DNA of 50,190 bases, taken from assembly GCA_947255165.1 (NCBI GenBank), contig CAMYFZ010000004.1, positions 1 to 50,190 on the forward strand, read 5' to 3'. Shown here piece after piece: positions 24,835-32,737 of the stretch. Made by a program: the position numbers and the translations under genes. Below the pieces are notes generated by a model that was not told where the DNA came from, did no database searches, and saw only the letters and a program-made list of their open reading frames with translations. The DNA is from an uncultured Varibaculum sp. (GTDB taxonomy: Bacteria; Actinomycetota; Actinomycetes; Actinomycetales; Actinomycetaceae). Positions within the stretch are counted from its first letter, which is position 1. Each line of letters begins with the position of its first letter.

Positions 24835-26409
24835 ATGGGCATTCTGCGCAAGATCAGCAGTTTTGCTGCCACTGCTTTAGTGGCAGTAGCGCCGCTGTGC
24901 ATCGGTTTTTGCGCTGCTCCTTTCGCTGCTGCCTCCCCTTCCGACATCCCGGCTACCAGCACTTCCACTACCAACCCAGCTGGCCAGTCGCAAAATCTTA
25001 CTAAGTGGGCACACGATAATTGCCCCGGTGGGAAGCAATTCGATAACAACACCTATACCAACACCCCGATTTATCTAGGGTATGCCAACGGGAAAACCTA
25101 CCTGGGGTACACCAATACCACCCAGGACACCGATGCAAACAGGCCTAAACCTAAGAACCAATTCATTGATGCCACGACTCTTACAACCGTAAAAATCATA
25201 AATGGAAAGCAACAGGAAGTCCATACTTACAAGAAGAAAATTGGTACTTGTGTGCGGGTAGCTCCGGACAAAACTGGTCAGGTCACTGAAGAGGTCTTCT
25301 ACGGAACCCTATTTAAGGCAGATGAATCCGCCCTCACTGCCTCCGGTTTTAGCGAAAACACCAAAACCGTTTTCCAGGTAACCGATGTAAAACCCTACGA
25401 GGAGGGGACAAAGGTAGAATCACGGCCTTCAAAGTCCGGTGGTAACTATCAAGAAATGCCTCACTCTGCGGTTAACGGCAGCTCCGATAGCGGTTTTATA
25501 AACACTCTACGTAGTACAGAAAACTCAATTAAACTGCGCTTCACTCAGCCCGGGTTTTACCGCGTTACCTTAAGAGCCACCACCACCGACCCGGCGGCAA
25601 ACCCCGCTAAAATCTACCAGAGCGAAATGCCCTACATGTTTATCGTGGGCAAGGAAGCCCCGATTCCAGAAGGGCTTAAAGACGACCTGAATGATAATTC
25701 CGGCGACAACCCAAATCCCCCCACTCCCAATCCGGGGGAAACCACTCCTGATACCCCTACACCGGGACCTGGGGATGAGGGTGGAGGAACCCACCCGGGA
25801 ACTGACCCCACCCCGAATCCCGGGGACACTACTCCTGATACTCCCACGCCAGGTCATAGCGATAATGGGGGGAACACCCACCCCGGAACAAACCCCACCC
25901 CCAAGCCAGCGGTAAATCCGAATCCGCGCACCCCGAACCACGGGAATAGGGGGGGAACCTCCTCCCGTCTTGGTGCTACTCCTGCCACCAGGCTGGGAGC
26001 TGCACCAATGGCGTCCGCGCAAAATAACAGGTCTTCTTCGCGGACCGGGCTGCAGTCCGCAGCCGGCTCAATACCAGGTAGCCGGGCTACCGCTTCCGAG
26101 GGTGCGCCACTTCTCCCGCAACAGCCGGCAGATATTGTTCCTAATCTTTCGGAGCTGGGGTCACTTGACAACCTCGGTGCTGACAATCCGCCAGCAACCA
26201 ACCCTGATCTAGACTCGCCTTCCCAGCAGGGCGCAGGAGATAGCCAAGGAAACAGTGGCGCTCTAAAGTTCCAAGCGGCTACCGGATCTACCGATCAGGC
26301 CACCAAACAGTGGATCCGCTCTTCTTCCCTAGCAGTATTTGCCGGAGGGATTGTGATTGCCGGCCTAACGGGTATCGGACTATTAATTTTCTCGCGACTA
26401 AACCCGTAA
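24835..26409 (+). CDS. Secreted surface protein with Pro/Gly/Thr repeat stalk and C-terminal TM anchor
   Basis: 524 residues. A signal peptide (about 1-33, ending FAAASP) is followed by an N-terminal beta-rich domain (about 40-275) with two Cys. Near its end, RFTQPGFYRVTLRATTT resembles actinobacterial surface-anchored domains. A stalk (from about 293) carries a tandem repeat of about 29 residues built on TPNPGETTPDTPTPGPGDEG, present twice and then a partial third. A disordered Ser/Gly/Pro region and a C-terminal TM helix (about 493-520) end in only a few residues. No LPXTG motif is present, so anchoring is by membrane rather than sortase. No clear Shine-Dalgarno; GGGAAG lies rather far upstream. 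The next gene abuts it. Function unknown, possibly adhesion or ligand binding. Confidence 0.75.
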   Translation: MGILRKISSFAATALVAVAPLCIGFCAAPFAAASPSDIPATSTSTTNPAGQSQNLTKWAHDNCPGGKQFDNNTYTNTPIYLGYANGKTYLGYTNTTQDTDANRPKPKNQFIDATTLTTVKIINGKQQEVHTYKKKIGTCVRVAPDKTGQVTEEVFYGTLFKADESALTASGFSENTKTVFQVTDVKPYEEGTKVESRPSKSGGNYQEMPHSAVNGSSDSGFINTLRSTENSIKLRFTQPGFYRVTLRATTTDPAANPAKIYQSEMPYMFIVGKEAPIPEGLKDDLNDNSGDNPNPPTPNPGETTPDTPTPGPGDEGGGTHPGTDPTPNPGDTTPDTPTPGHSDNGGNTHPGTNPTPKPAVNPNPRTPNHGNRGGTSSRLGATPATRLGAAPMASAQNNRSSSRTGLQSAAGSIPGSRATASEGAPLLPQQPADIVPNLSELGSLDNLGADNPPATNPDLDSPSQQGAGDSQGNSGALKFQAATGSTDQATKQWIRSSSLAVFAGGIVIAGLTGIGLLIFSRLNP

Positions 26410-27114
26410 ATGAAAAAATCCTTCCGCAGTCGTTGGCGCGATTACCGTTTAAAACGGGAAAAAGACCAAGATCTAGACCAAGCCATCTATATGTCGATAG
26501 CTACTGGTCGTCTAGAACCGGTACTACGAGCGCTAGCCATCTACCCGGTGTATAGCAGCGGACAAATCCTTACCCAAGGTGATTCCCAGTTTTTAGCCGC
26601 CTACTCTACCCAGCTGCGAGTGCCCGCATCTTCCGCAGCCTCCCCCGCCCTCCTATCTGAACATCTCGATCGGGCAAGTAAACATGCGAAGCCGCTAGGC
26701 GCAATCCTTAATCCGGGAGGACAGTTTGAAATCACTGTGGAAGCTCACAACCTCCCCCGCCTGCGTCTGCTGGTAGCCGGGATCCCCACCGCGGACGCCC
26801 TCACCCCGATCGCCTCCGAATCTCTAGAAATAACCCCGGCCGCTAGCGAGCATGCCCAATTATTGCTCGCTTTACCAGATTTACCGGTACCTGCCGGGCA
26901 AACCCTGCGCACTTTGACCGCTAATTTTCAAGGTTTCAGACCGGGAAGCTGGCCAGTTATTTTCCTAGTTGACACTGCCGGGCTTCCCCAGGAAATACCG
27001 CCCGCTCTACGCGAATCCATAAACCGGGAGCTTCCCCAGGCGATCCTCGTAGATCCGGCCGTACCTGATTGGCGGCGCGACCTGTTTTGGCGCTACCGCG
27101 ACTTACTGGTCTAA
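26410..27114 (+). CDS. Protein with SseB-like N-terminal domain (tentative)
   Basis: 234 residues, starting with the base directly after the stop codon of the surface-protein gene, so translation is coupled. A short basic start leads to a segment (about 22-110) with the pattern of SseB N-terminal domains: LDQAIYMSIATGRLEPVLRA, then a hydrophobic strand and GAILNPGGQFEITVEAHNL. The rest has no motif I recognise. No signal peptide or TM segment. SseB-like proteins in Gram-positives are of uncertain function. Assignment is by eye and weak. Confidence 0.5.
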   Translation: MKKSFRSRWRDYRLKREKDQDLDQAIYMSIATGRLEPVLRALAIYPVYSSGQILTQGDSQFLAAYSTQLRVPASSAASPALLSEHLDRASKHAKPLGAILNPGGQFEITVEAHNLPRLRLLVAGIPTADALTPIASESLEITPAASEHAQLLLALPDLPVPAGQTLRTLTANFQGFRPGSWPVIFLVDTAGLPQEIPPALRESINRELPQAILVDPAVPDWRRDLFWRYRDLLV

Positions 27115-27180
27115 ACATAACCGGGTAGCTGGTAAGAGGTCGCGCGGATTTTACTTAGCCGCTAGCCTCCAGCGCTCCTT

Positions 27181-27212
27181 ATTTATTCCCGGCAACATTT
27201 ATTCCCGGCAAC
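27181..27212. repeat. 16-bp perfect tandem duplication
   Basis: ATTTATTCCCGGCAAC occurs twice head to tail (27181-27196, 27197-27212) in the short gap between two converging genes. It looks like a replication-slippage duplication. Confidence 0.9.
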
Positions 27213-27275
27213 TGCCCTCAAACGGCGATTAAAGTGGCAGCTTCGGTGCTAGACCCGGGTTTTCTTCCCGGCCCG

Positions 27276-28331
27276 CTACCTCGGCTTGATCTGACTGATT
27301 GCCGCCAGGAACTGGTCATTTTCTTCGCGGCTACCGATAGTGACCCGCACCCCCTCGGGAAAACTACGGGTTTGTACCCCCTGGGAAAGCGCTGCCGCGT
27401 GGATCTGCGCGCCTACCGGCCCGGCGAACCAGATGAAATTGCCGCTCGCCTGAGGCAGGTTCCAACCATGCTGACGCAATTTGTCCAATACTCGCTCGCG
27501 CTCCTGACAAATCTGAGCTACCTGCTGGCGAAGGGCTTCCTCATCCTCCAAGGACGCCAGGGCGCAGGCCTCCGCCACTGCTGATAACCCAAAAGGAGTT
27601 GCTACTTTGCGGAGCGCTGCCGCCACCTTTGGACTGGTTAAACCGTAACCGCACCGCAGCCCGGCCAACGCGTAGGCTTTAGAAAAAGTGCGCAACACCA
27701 ATAGGTTAGGAAAATCCGCGAGTAAAGCGGCGCCATCAACGTGACCAGGCGAAGTATCGAACTCGAAATAGGCTTCATCCAAGACTGCCAACACTGTTTG
27801 GGGCAATGCCCTTAAAAATTCGCGCACCTTTAGCGCCGACAGGGAAGGGCCGGTGGGATTATTGGGGCTACAAAGAATAACCGCCGCGGTGTCAGCATCT
27901 ACTGCCGCTAACATCGCCTCCAGATCGTGGCCCCCTTGGCCATTTAGCGGAATCTGCCGGGAGGAGGCACCGGTAATCCCCACCAATATCGGGTAAGCCT
28001 CAAAGGAACGCCAGGCATAGACCACATTATTGCCCGCCTGCGCTACCGCGGTCAGCGCATTGGCAAGCACCTGAATGGACCCGGGACCCACTACCACCTG
28101 GTCTTCACTGATCCCAAAGCGGGCGGCGAGTTTTTCAACTAGGGCGCTACCAATCGCACTCGGATAACGGTTAACCTTCGCGAGGGCACGCTCCCCTGCT
28201 TGGATAACTGCTCGGGAGGGCGGGAAGGGAAGCTCGTTACTGGAGAGTTTAACTACTTTTCCGGCATCGCCTTTTCCGGCCACATAGGCGGGAAGAGTTG
28301 CGAGTGCCTCACGAAATTTAACCTGGCTCAT
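27276..28331 (-). CDS. HisC-family aminotransferase (histidinol-phosphate or aromatic amino acid)
   Basis: Class I/II PLP aminotransferase of 351 aa. LSSNELPFPPS at the N-terminus is the substrate-binding region of HisC-like proteins. SPNNPTGP, LDEAYFEF and TFSKAYALAGLRCGY (PLP Lys in SKAY) complete the signature. The segment NELPFPPS also fits the actinobacterial phenylalanine aminotransferase Pat, so either histidine or phenylalanine/tyrosine biosynthesis is possible. No his genes are nearby, which favours the aromatic role; that is inference. Divergent from purB. Confidence 0.8.
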   Translation of the reverse strand: MSQVKFREALATLPAYVAGKGDAGKVVKLSSNELPFPPSRAVIQAGERALAKVNRYPSAIGSALVEKLAARFGISEDQVVVGPGSIQVLANALTAVAQAGNNVVYAWRSFEAYPILVGITGASSRQIPLNGQGGHDLEAMLAAVDADTAAVILCSPNNPTGPSLSALKVREFLRALPQTVLAVLDEAYFEFDTSPGHVDGAALLADFPNLLVLRTFSKAYALAGLRCGYGLTSPKVAAALRKVATPFGLSAVAEACALASLEDEEALRQQVAQICQERERVLDKLRQHGWNLPQASGNFIWFAGPVGAQIHAAALSQGVQTRSFPEGVRVTIGSREENDQFLAAISQIKPR

Positions 28332-28469
28332 AATCTAAGTTTGCCCCTTTTAGCCTTTCAACGCCCATTTGTTTCAAAATATTTGCCCTGGTGGCTATGT
28401 TTACCTACCGGAAGCGATATTAATGAGATCCCTTCCGCTGGTTCGGGAGGGCAATAACTGGTCTCTAGA

Positions 28470-28475
28470 TAGCGT
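28470..28475 (+). promoter_or_regulatory. -10 box (TAGCGT), six bases from the purB ATG
   Basis: TAGCGT fits the TANNNT -10 pattern and ends 6 nt before the ATG at 28482. No Shine-Dalgarno sequence is present, so a leaderless transcript is likely. Confidence 0.4.
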
Positions 28476-28481
28476 GTCATA

Positions 28482-29936
28482 ATGGGTCTTATGCAGACCC
28501 TGTTTGATAACTGTTTTGATTTCGCGCAAACCGATATTGCTTTAGGTCCCCTAGATGGCCGCTACCGCTCCCACGTGGCGGGGCTGACCAATTATCTGTC
28601 CGAACCGGCCATTAACCGCGCCCGGCTCCTGGTGGAGGTAGAGTGGCTGATTTTCCTGGCGGAAAATCGGGTATTAAAAGGGGTCGAGCCTTTTAGCGAG
28701 GACGAGAAAGGCTATCTGCGCTCTCTGATTGAAAGCTTTGGCGAGTCCGAAGTGGCGGAGCTGAAACAGATCGAAGCAGAAACCAAACACGACGTGAAAG
28801 CAGTGGAGTACTTCTTACAAGAACGCCTGCGCCGTGCCGGAGATGTTTTAGGGGAAACTGCCCTGCCCCACTACTTGGCGGCGGTTCATATTTTCTGCAC
28901 TTCCGAAGATATTAACAACCTTTCTTATGGGATCTGTATCCAGGGCGCCATCCAAAAAGTGTGGCTACCTAAAGCTAAAGGCCTGGTTAAGCAGCTAAAC
29001 GAGCTTTCCGTCCAGGCCGCTGAGGTGCCGATGCTGGCGCACACTCACGGCCAACCCGCTACCCCGGTAACTTTAGGTAAAGAAATGGCGGTGTTTGCCT
29101 ATCGCTTGAGCCGGCAGATCCACCGCATTGAAAATACCGAATACTTAGGCAAGATCAATGGGGCTACCGGTACTTGGGCGGCCCATAAAGTCGCGGTACC
29201 CGGCGCTAACTGGCCACAGCTCGCGAAATCATTTGTGGAGCATTTGGGCCTAACGTGGAATCCGTTAACCACTCAGATCGAGTCTCACGACTGGCAAAGT
29301 GAGCTGTATAGCGACTTGGATCGGGCTAACCGGATTATGCATAACCTGGCTACTGACTGCTGGAGCTACATCTCTATGGGCTACTTCCACCAAAACCTGG
29401 CGGCGCAAGGCTCTACTGGTTCTTCCACTATGCCGCACAAGGTCAACCCCATCCGCTTTGAAAACGCGGAGGCTAATCTGGAGATTTCTTGTGCGTTGTT
29501 AGATACTTTGGCGCAGACCTTGGTGACTTCCCGACTGCAGCGCGACCTGACAGATTCATCTACTCAGCGCAATATCGGGGTGGCGATTGGGCACTCCCTG
29601 CTCGCCCTCTACAACCTTTCCGGCGGACTTAGCGGACTAGATGTAGCCGATCAGGTGATGGCGTGCGACCTCGACCAGAACTGGGAGGTGCTGGGAGAGG
29701 CAGTGCAGCAGGTGATGCGGGTAGAAGGCTTAGCGGGCACTCCCGGGATGGATAACCCCTATGAGCGGCTGAAAGAGCTCACCCGCGATAGTAAAGTTGA
29801 TGAGGCAGCGATGAGAGAGTTTGTACTTTCATTAGGGCTTTCTGAGGACGCGCAGGCACGGCTAGCGGCTCTCACCCCCCAAACATATATTGGTTACGCC
29901 CCCGAACTTGCTACCGGAAAGCTGTTAGAAAACTAA
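28482..29936 (+). CDS. purB: Adenylosuccinate lyase
   Basis: Cleaves SAICAR to AICAR and adenylosuccinate to AMP in purine synthesis. The fumarase/aspartase signature GSSTMPHKVNPI (about 315-326) is intact, as are the HTHGQPATPVTLGKE and KHDVKAVEYFL segments holding catalytic His and substrate contacts. At 484 aa it belongs to the longer PurB type. The initial ATG (28482) and another at 28491 are both possible. The first is preferred because a -10 box lies 6 nt upstream. A 10-bp inverted repeat overlaps its stop codon. Confidence 0.96.
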   Translation: MGLMQTLFDNCFDFAQTDIALGPLDGRYRSHVAGLTNYLSEPAINRARLLVEVEWLIFLAENRVLKGVEPFSEDEKGYLRSLIESFGESEVAELKQIEAETKHDVKAVEYFLQERLRRAGDVLGETALPHYLAAVHIFCTSEDINNLSYGICIQGAIQKVWLPKAKGLVKQLNELSVQAAEVPMLAHTHGQPATPVTLGKEMAVFAYRLSRQIHRIENTEYLGKINGATGTWAAHKVAVPGANWPQLAKSFVEHLGLTWNPLTTQIESHDWQSELYSDLDRANRIMHNLATDCWSYISMGYFHQNLAAQGSTGSSTMPHKVNPIRFENAEANLEISCALLDTLAQTLVTSRLQRDLTDSSTQRNIGVAIGHSLLALYNLSGGLSGLDVADQVMACDLDQNWEVLGEAVQQVMRVEGLAGTPGMDNPYERLKELTRDSKVDEAAMREFVLSLGLSEDAQARLAALTPQTYIGYAPELATGKLLEN

Positions 29937-29958
29937 TACTTACCAGGCGGTAAGTATT
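29935..29958. terminator. 10-bp inverted repeat overlapping the purB stop
   Basis: AATACTTACC / GGTAAGTATT around an AGGC loop begins inside the purB stop codon. It could be a weak terminator or an operator; no U-run follows. The same decamer AATACTTACC occurs once more at 9989-9998. Confidence 0.5.
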
Positions 29959-30035
29959 GAAAACAGCGCTTTTTCCCGAAATGTTCCGGCATTTTTGCCA
30001 GTCGTCCTCGGGCATTTACCAAGGTTAAAGTCTTA

Positions 30036-30051
30036 TGTGATATATATCACC
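30036..30051. promoter_or_regulatory. CRP/GlxR-like binding site
   Basis: TGTGATATATATCACC is a near-perfect match to TGTGA-N6-TCACA, with the central TA favoured by actinobacterial GlxR-type CRP proteins. Its core GTGATATATATCAC is a perfect 14-bp palindrome. It lies upstream of a candidate promoter at 30071-30099. If that promoter starts near 30106, the site is centred about -62, the class I activator position. Confidence 0.7.
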
Positions 30052-30070
30052 TAGATTAGATATTTTTCAG

Positions 30071-30099
30071 CTGGCAATTTAGTGACCATGCGGTAAGAT
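30071..30099 (+). promoter_or_regulatory. Candidate promoter of the 30166 surface-protein gene
   Basis: A -35-like CTGGCA (30071-30076) and -10-like TAAGAT (30094-30099) are separated by 17 bp. Each matches the consensus at 4 of 6 positions. GAGGGAT upstream of the ATG at 30166 is the ribosome-binding site, so the leader is about 60 nt. Confidence 0.45.
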
Positions 30100-30165
30100 T
30101 ATTAGTGGTACCAAATAAATGGAGCGTTCCCAATAACGGCTCCGCAATAGATGAGGGATTAAATC

Positions 30166-31446
30166 ATGAGACTTAAGAACTTCGCCAAGACCCTGGTATC
30201 TGGGGTATGTGCAACGGCGTTAATTCCCGCCGGTCTCTTAGCGGTCGCAGCAGCCGGTAACCTGCAAGACGAGTCCCCAGCCGGTAACCTCGCGGTATCT
30301 ACCTCGGTGGCGAATACCCCCAAGTTTTTAACCGGGTGCATCGACTCAAGTCAGTTGGGCTACGAAAACGTAACCATCAAGAAACTGCCTGCCGGTAAAG
30401 ATTGGTTCCTGACCGTCTCCGACTCTGAAAATAGCCCCTTCCCCAGTCGCGATAGCTATAAAAATCGCAACGGTGGCGGGTATATGTACACCTTCGATGC
30501 CACCGCTAACGAGAATGATCGGACATTATTTGGCTCCGTAGGCAATAGTGGCTTAGGACTGGCGGGCACCTATCAATTTAAGAGCTCCGTAAAGAATCTC
30601 CACCCCTGGGTATTTGTCCAGCTTGAAGACGAGATCTACGGTGCCCTCAAGGTCAACACTGGCTGTGACTATGACTTCAGTACCGTGCTGGAAAACAATA
30701 AGTTTGACAAGTATCTGGAGATCAAAAAGTTTTTGGTAAACCCGCAGGCGGTAGAGCAAAGCTCGAATCCATTGTTAACTTTGCATCAGTTCCGGGCACC
30801 GGAAGCTGCTGATTTGAAAGTTCTGGACTCCCGCCCGGCACCTCCCACCCCGACTGATCCGGACACTCATCCGGCTCATCCGGATGTCCCCGAGGTTCCT
30901 ACCGCTCCCACGGTAGAACGCCAGGCGCCCACTCTTGACGCTTCCTCTAAGAAGCCCGCCGCGCGCGCAGCTACCCAGAACTCCGCGCCTGCTAAGGCAG
31001 CAACCCCTAAAGCTGCTACTAATCAGCGTTCGGCAGCTGCCCCGGCTGCGCCGCGACCCGCTCCGGTACGCACCGTTATTCAGAATCGGGAAAACACTCG
31101 TACCGTAACTGTTCCCGGTCCGGTACGTTACCGGGAAGCACCTACTGCTCCCTCCAATAACGCAAGCAATAATCCTTCTACTACCTCGAACAACTCCGTG
31201 AAGCCGGCTCAGGAAGGGTCCGGTAACGCGCAGGAAGCAACTGGCAATGGGACCGCCAGTCAGGTTCAGGGAGTAGAACAACCCAAGGCGGCGCCGTCTG
31301 CGCCCGCCGCGGCTAGAGCTGCCAACGCTAACCCCAGTGTGGTTGACCGCATGGGTGGCCTGGGCACCATCGCCGCGATTGCAGTTCTTGGGTTGATCGG
31401 CGCAGGTGGCGCCATAGCCCTGACCCGGTCACTGATGAACGGTTAA
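30166..31446 (+). CDS. Secreted surface protein with Pro/Ala-rich stalk and C-terminal TM anchor
   Basis: 426 residues. A signal peptide (about 1-30: basic start, then LLAVAAAG) is followed by an N-terminal domain (about 50-200) with two Cys (LTGCIDSS and VNTGCDYDF) that probably pair. From about residue 225 comes a Pro/Ala/Thr/Asn-rich stalk, and the C-terminus has a single TM helix (about 397-420) with a very short tail. No sortase motif. The layout parallels the gene at 24835, but the N-terminal domains are not visibly related. A near-consensus CRP-like site and candidate promoter lie upstream. A 15-bp hairpin follows. Function unknown. Confidence 0.75.
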   Translation: MRLKNFAKTLVSGVCATALIPAGLLAVAAAGNLQDESPAGNLAVSTSVANTPKFLTGCIDSSQLGYENVTIKKLPAGKDWFLTVSDSENSPFPSRDSYKNRNGGGYMYTFDATANENDRTLFGSVGNSGLGLAGTYQFKSSVKNLHPWVFVQLEDEIYGALKVNTGCDYDFSTVLENNKFDKYLEIKKFLVNPQAVEQSSNPLLTLHQFRAPEAADLKVLDSRPAPPTPTDPDTHPAHPDVPEVPTAPTVERQAPTLDASSKKPAARAATQNSAPAKAATPKAATNQRSAAAPAAPRPAPVRTVIQNRENTRTVTVPGPVRYREAPTAPSNNASNNPSTTSNNSVKPAQEGSGNAQEATGNGTASQVQGVEQPKAAPSAPAAARAANANPSVVDRMGGLGTIAAIAVLGLIGAGGAIALTRSLMNG

Positions 31447-31489
31447 GTCCACTGGGAACTGGCCTTAGCCGTTTCTAGATCGGTCAGGT

Positions 31490-31524
31490 ACGGGGCAGGA
31501 GATTCCCTCAATCTCCTGCCCCGT
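31490..31524 (+). terminator. Strong 15-bp intrinsic-type terminator
   Basis: A perfect 15-bp stem (ACGGGGCAGGAGATT / AATCTCCTGCCCCGT) with a 5-nt loop, then TCTTGAATTTT. It lies 44 bp after the stop codon. Confidence 0.85.
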
Positions 31525-31539
31525 CTTGAATTTTGTGGG

Positions 31540-31569
31540 TTTCATAAATGGCTGAATTTCATAAATGGC
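31540..31569. repeat. Direct repeat upstream of the metallochaperone gene
   Basis: TTTCATAAATGGC occurs at 31540-31552 and 31557-31569, 17 bp apart, in the leader of the small heavy-metal-associated gene. It could be an operator half-site pair or a slippage product. Confidence 0.6.
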
Positions 31570-31642
31570 GGAACTCGTTGCAAACTGCAAGATAGAGATT
31601 AGACTTCAGAAGGAACGCATCAAAATATAAGGAGAGACTACT

Positions 31643-31915
31643 GTGGGGTTTTTTTCAACAAAACGGTCCGATAAGAAAGCTAATGATCGCACCATAGATA
31701 TTGCAGTCACTGGGATGACTTGCCAAAAGTGCGTAGAACATATCACTGCAGCTTTCGAGGCTTTAAATACCGTTAAGCGGGTGTCAGTATTGCTGCGCAC
31801 CGACGAACCCAGCCAAGTCACTATCCTCACCGACTACGAAATCTCTGACCAGGTTATCCGCGACACCGTTAAAGAGGCCGGTTACGAAGTAGTAGGCATC
31901 GAGCGCGACGAATAA
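31643..31915 (+). CDS. Heavy-metal-associated (CopZ-like) protein
   Basis: 90 residues, starting with GTG and preceded by an AAGGAGAGA ribosome-binding site. It holds one HMA domain with GMTCQKC (C27, C30), the copper(I)-binding motif of CopZ chaperones and P-type ATPase metal domains. The beta-alpha fold pattern continues with a late GYEVVGIE segment. A hydrophilic 16-residue extension precedes the domain. No copper ATPase or CsoR gene is adjacent. Specificity for Cu over other soft metals is family knowledge, not shown here. Confidence 0.8.
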   Translation: MGFFSTKRSDKKANDRTIDIAVTGMTCQKCVEHITAAFEALNTVKRVSVLLRTDEPSQVTILTDYEISDQVIRDTVKEAGYEVVGIERDE

Positions 31916-31936
31916 TCGCCCTCAAAAACTAGCGCT

Positions 31937-32605
31937 TTAGGCACCCTTCTTGGCGGCATCCCGCTTGCTGGCCCGCGCTTTAAAGTAGCTAATCACCATG
32001 GGCACCACCGAGATGGCCACGATTGCAATCGCGATTACCTCGACATTGTTGGCTACCACCGGAATATCCCCCAGCAGCACTCCGGCCAGCATGAATACTC
32101 CGATCCAGAGCGCCGCGCCCACCATATTCCAGATTATGAAAGTACGGTAGTGTTGCTTGCCAATCCCGGCAATAATCGGCACGAAGGTGCGCACGAACGG
32201 GACAAAGCGCGCCAGCACCAACGCCACTCCGCCGTACCGGCGAAAAAAATCCTCGGATTTGTGCATATTTTCAGTTGATAAATAGCGGGCATCATCTTTG
32301 AATAAGCGCCGCCCAAATTTGCGTCCTAACCAATACCCAACTAGGTTTCCACAGATCGCAGCCAAAAAGAGGACGAGAAAAGTAAGCCATTCGGGTACTC
32401 CCGGTATCCGGTTATGTAAAATCCCGAGAGCAAAAATCATGGAGTCACCCGGAAGTACCGGGAATAGCACTCCGGATTCGATAAACACAATTAGGGCGAC
32501 GGCCGCTACCATCCAACCGCCAAGTTCCGTCAATAAGGTGTTGAGCAAAAGATTAGGGTCGGTAAGGTAATCTAATGCTCCCCCGGCTAATACAGACGCT
32601 AACAT
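31937..32605 (-). CDS. DedA-family membrane protein
   Basis: 222 residues with about five TM segments. Family features are LFPVLPGDSMIFALG, an FGRRLFKDDARY amphipathic segment and the conserved RFVPFVRTFVPIIAG. DedA proteins are implicated in flipping or recycling undecaprenyl phosphate and phospholipids and in proton-motive-force maintenance. It starts at ATG 32605 with AGGAGG upstream. Which lipid this one moves cannot be told. Divergent from the flippase-fusion gene. Confidence 0.88.
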   Translation of the reverse strand: MLASVLAGGALDYLTDPNLLLNTLLTELGGWMVAAVALIVFIESGVLFPVLPGDSMIFALGILHNRIPGVPEWLTFLVLFLAAICGNLVGYWLGRKFGRRLFKDDARYLSTENMHKSEDFFRRYGGVALVLARFVPFVRTFVPIIAGIGKQHYRTFIIWNMVGAALWIGVFMLAGVLLGDIPVVANNVEVIAIAIVAISVVPMVISYFKARASKRDAAKKGA

Positions 32606-32725
32606 TCGCCCTCCTGAAAACAGATCATGATCTTCTCTAATCCTAAAGGAGGGAGCTGGGAGACGAACAAGAAGCGTGCAAAGCTGGGCGTAAGCTCACA
32701 TCTAGGTATGCACCCTAATAACGCA

Positions 32726-32731
32726 TAGAAT
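32726..32731 (+). promoter_or_regulatory. -10 box (TAGAAT), six bases from the flippase-fusion ATG
   Basis: TAGAAT matches TATAAT at 5 of 6 positions and ends 6 nt before the ATG at 32738. No ribosome-binding site is present, so translation of a leaderless mRNA is likely. Confidence 0.55.
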
Positions 32732-32737
32732 CAAAAC

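Noticed and set aside
25570..26022. A 150-codon minus-strand frame in the proline stalk
   Set aside because: It arises from the repetitive Pro/Gly/Thr codons of the real gene, has an Arg/Gly-rich random composition and no promoter or ribosome-binding site.
24835..26409. LPXTG-type sorting signal in the Pro-rich surface protein
   Set aside because: No LPXTG or similar pentapeptide precedes the C-terminal TM helix, and the positively charged tail is minimal.
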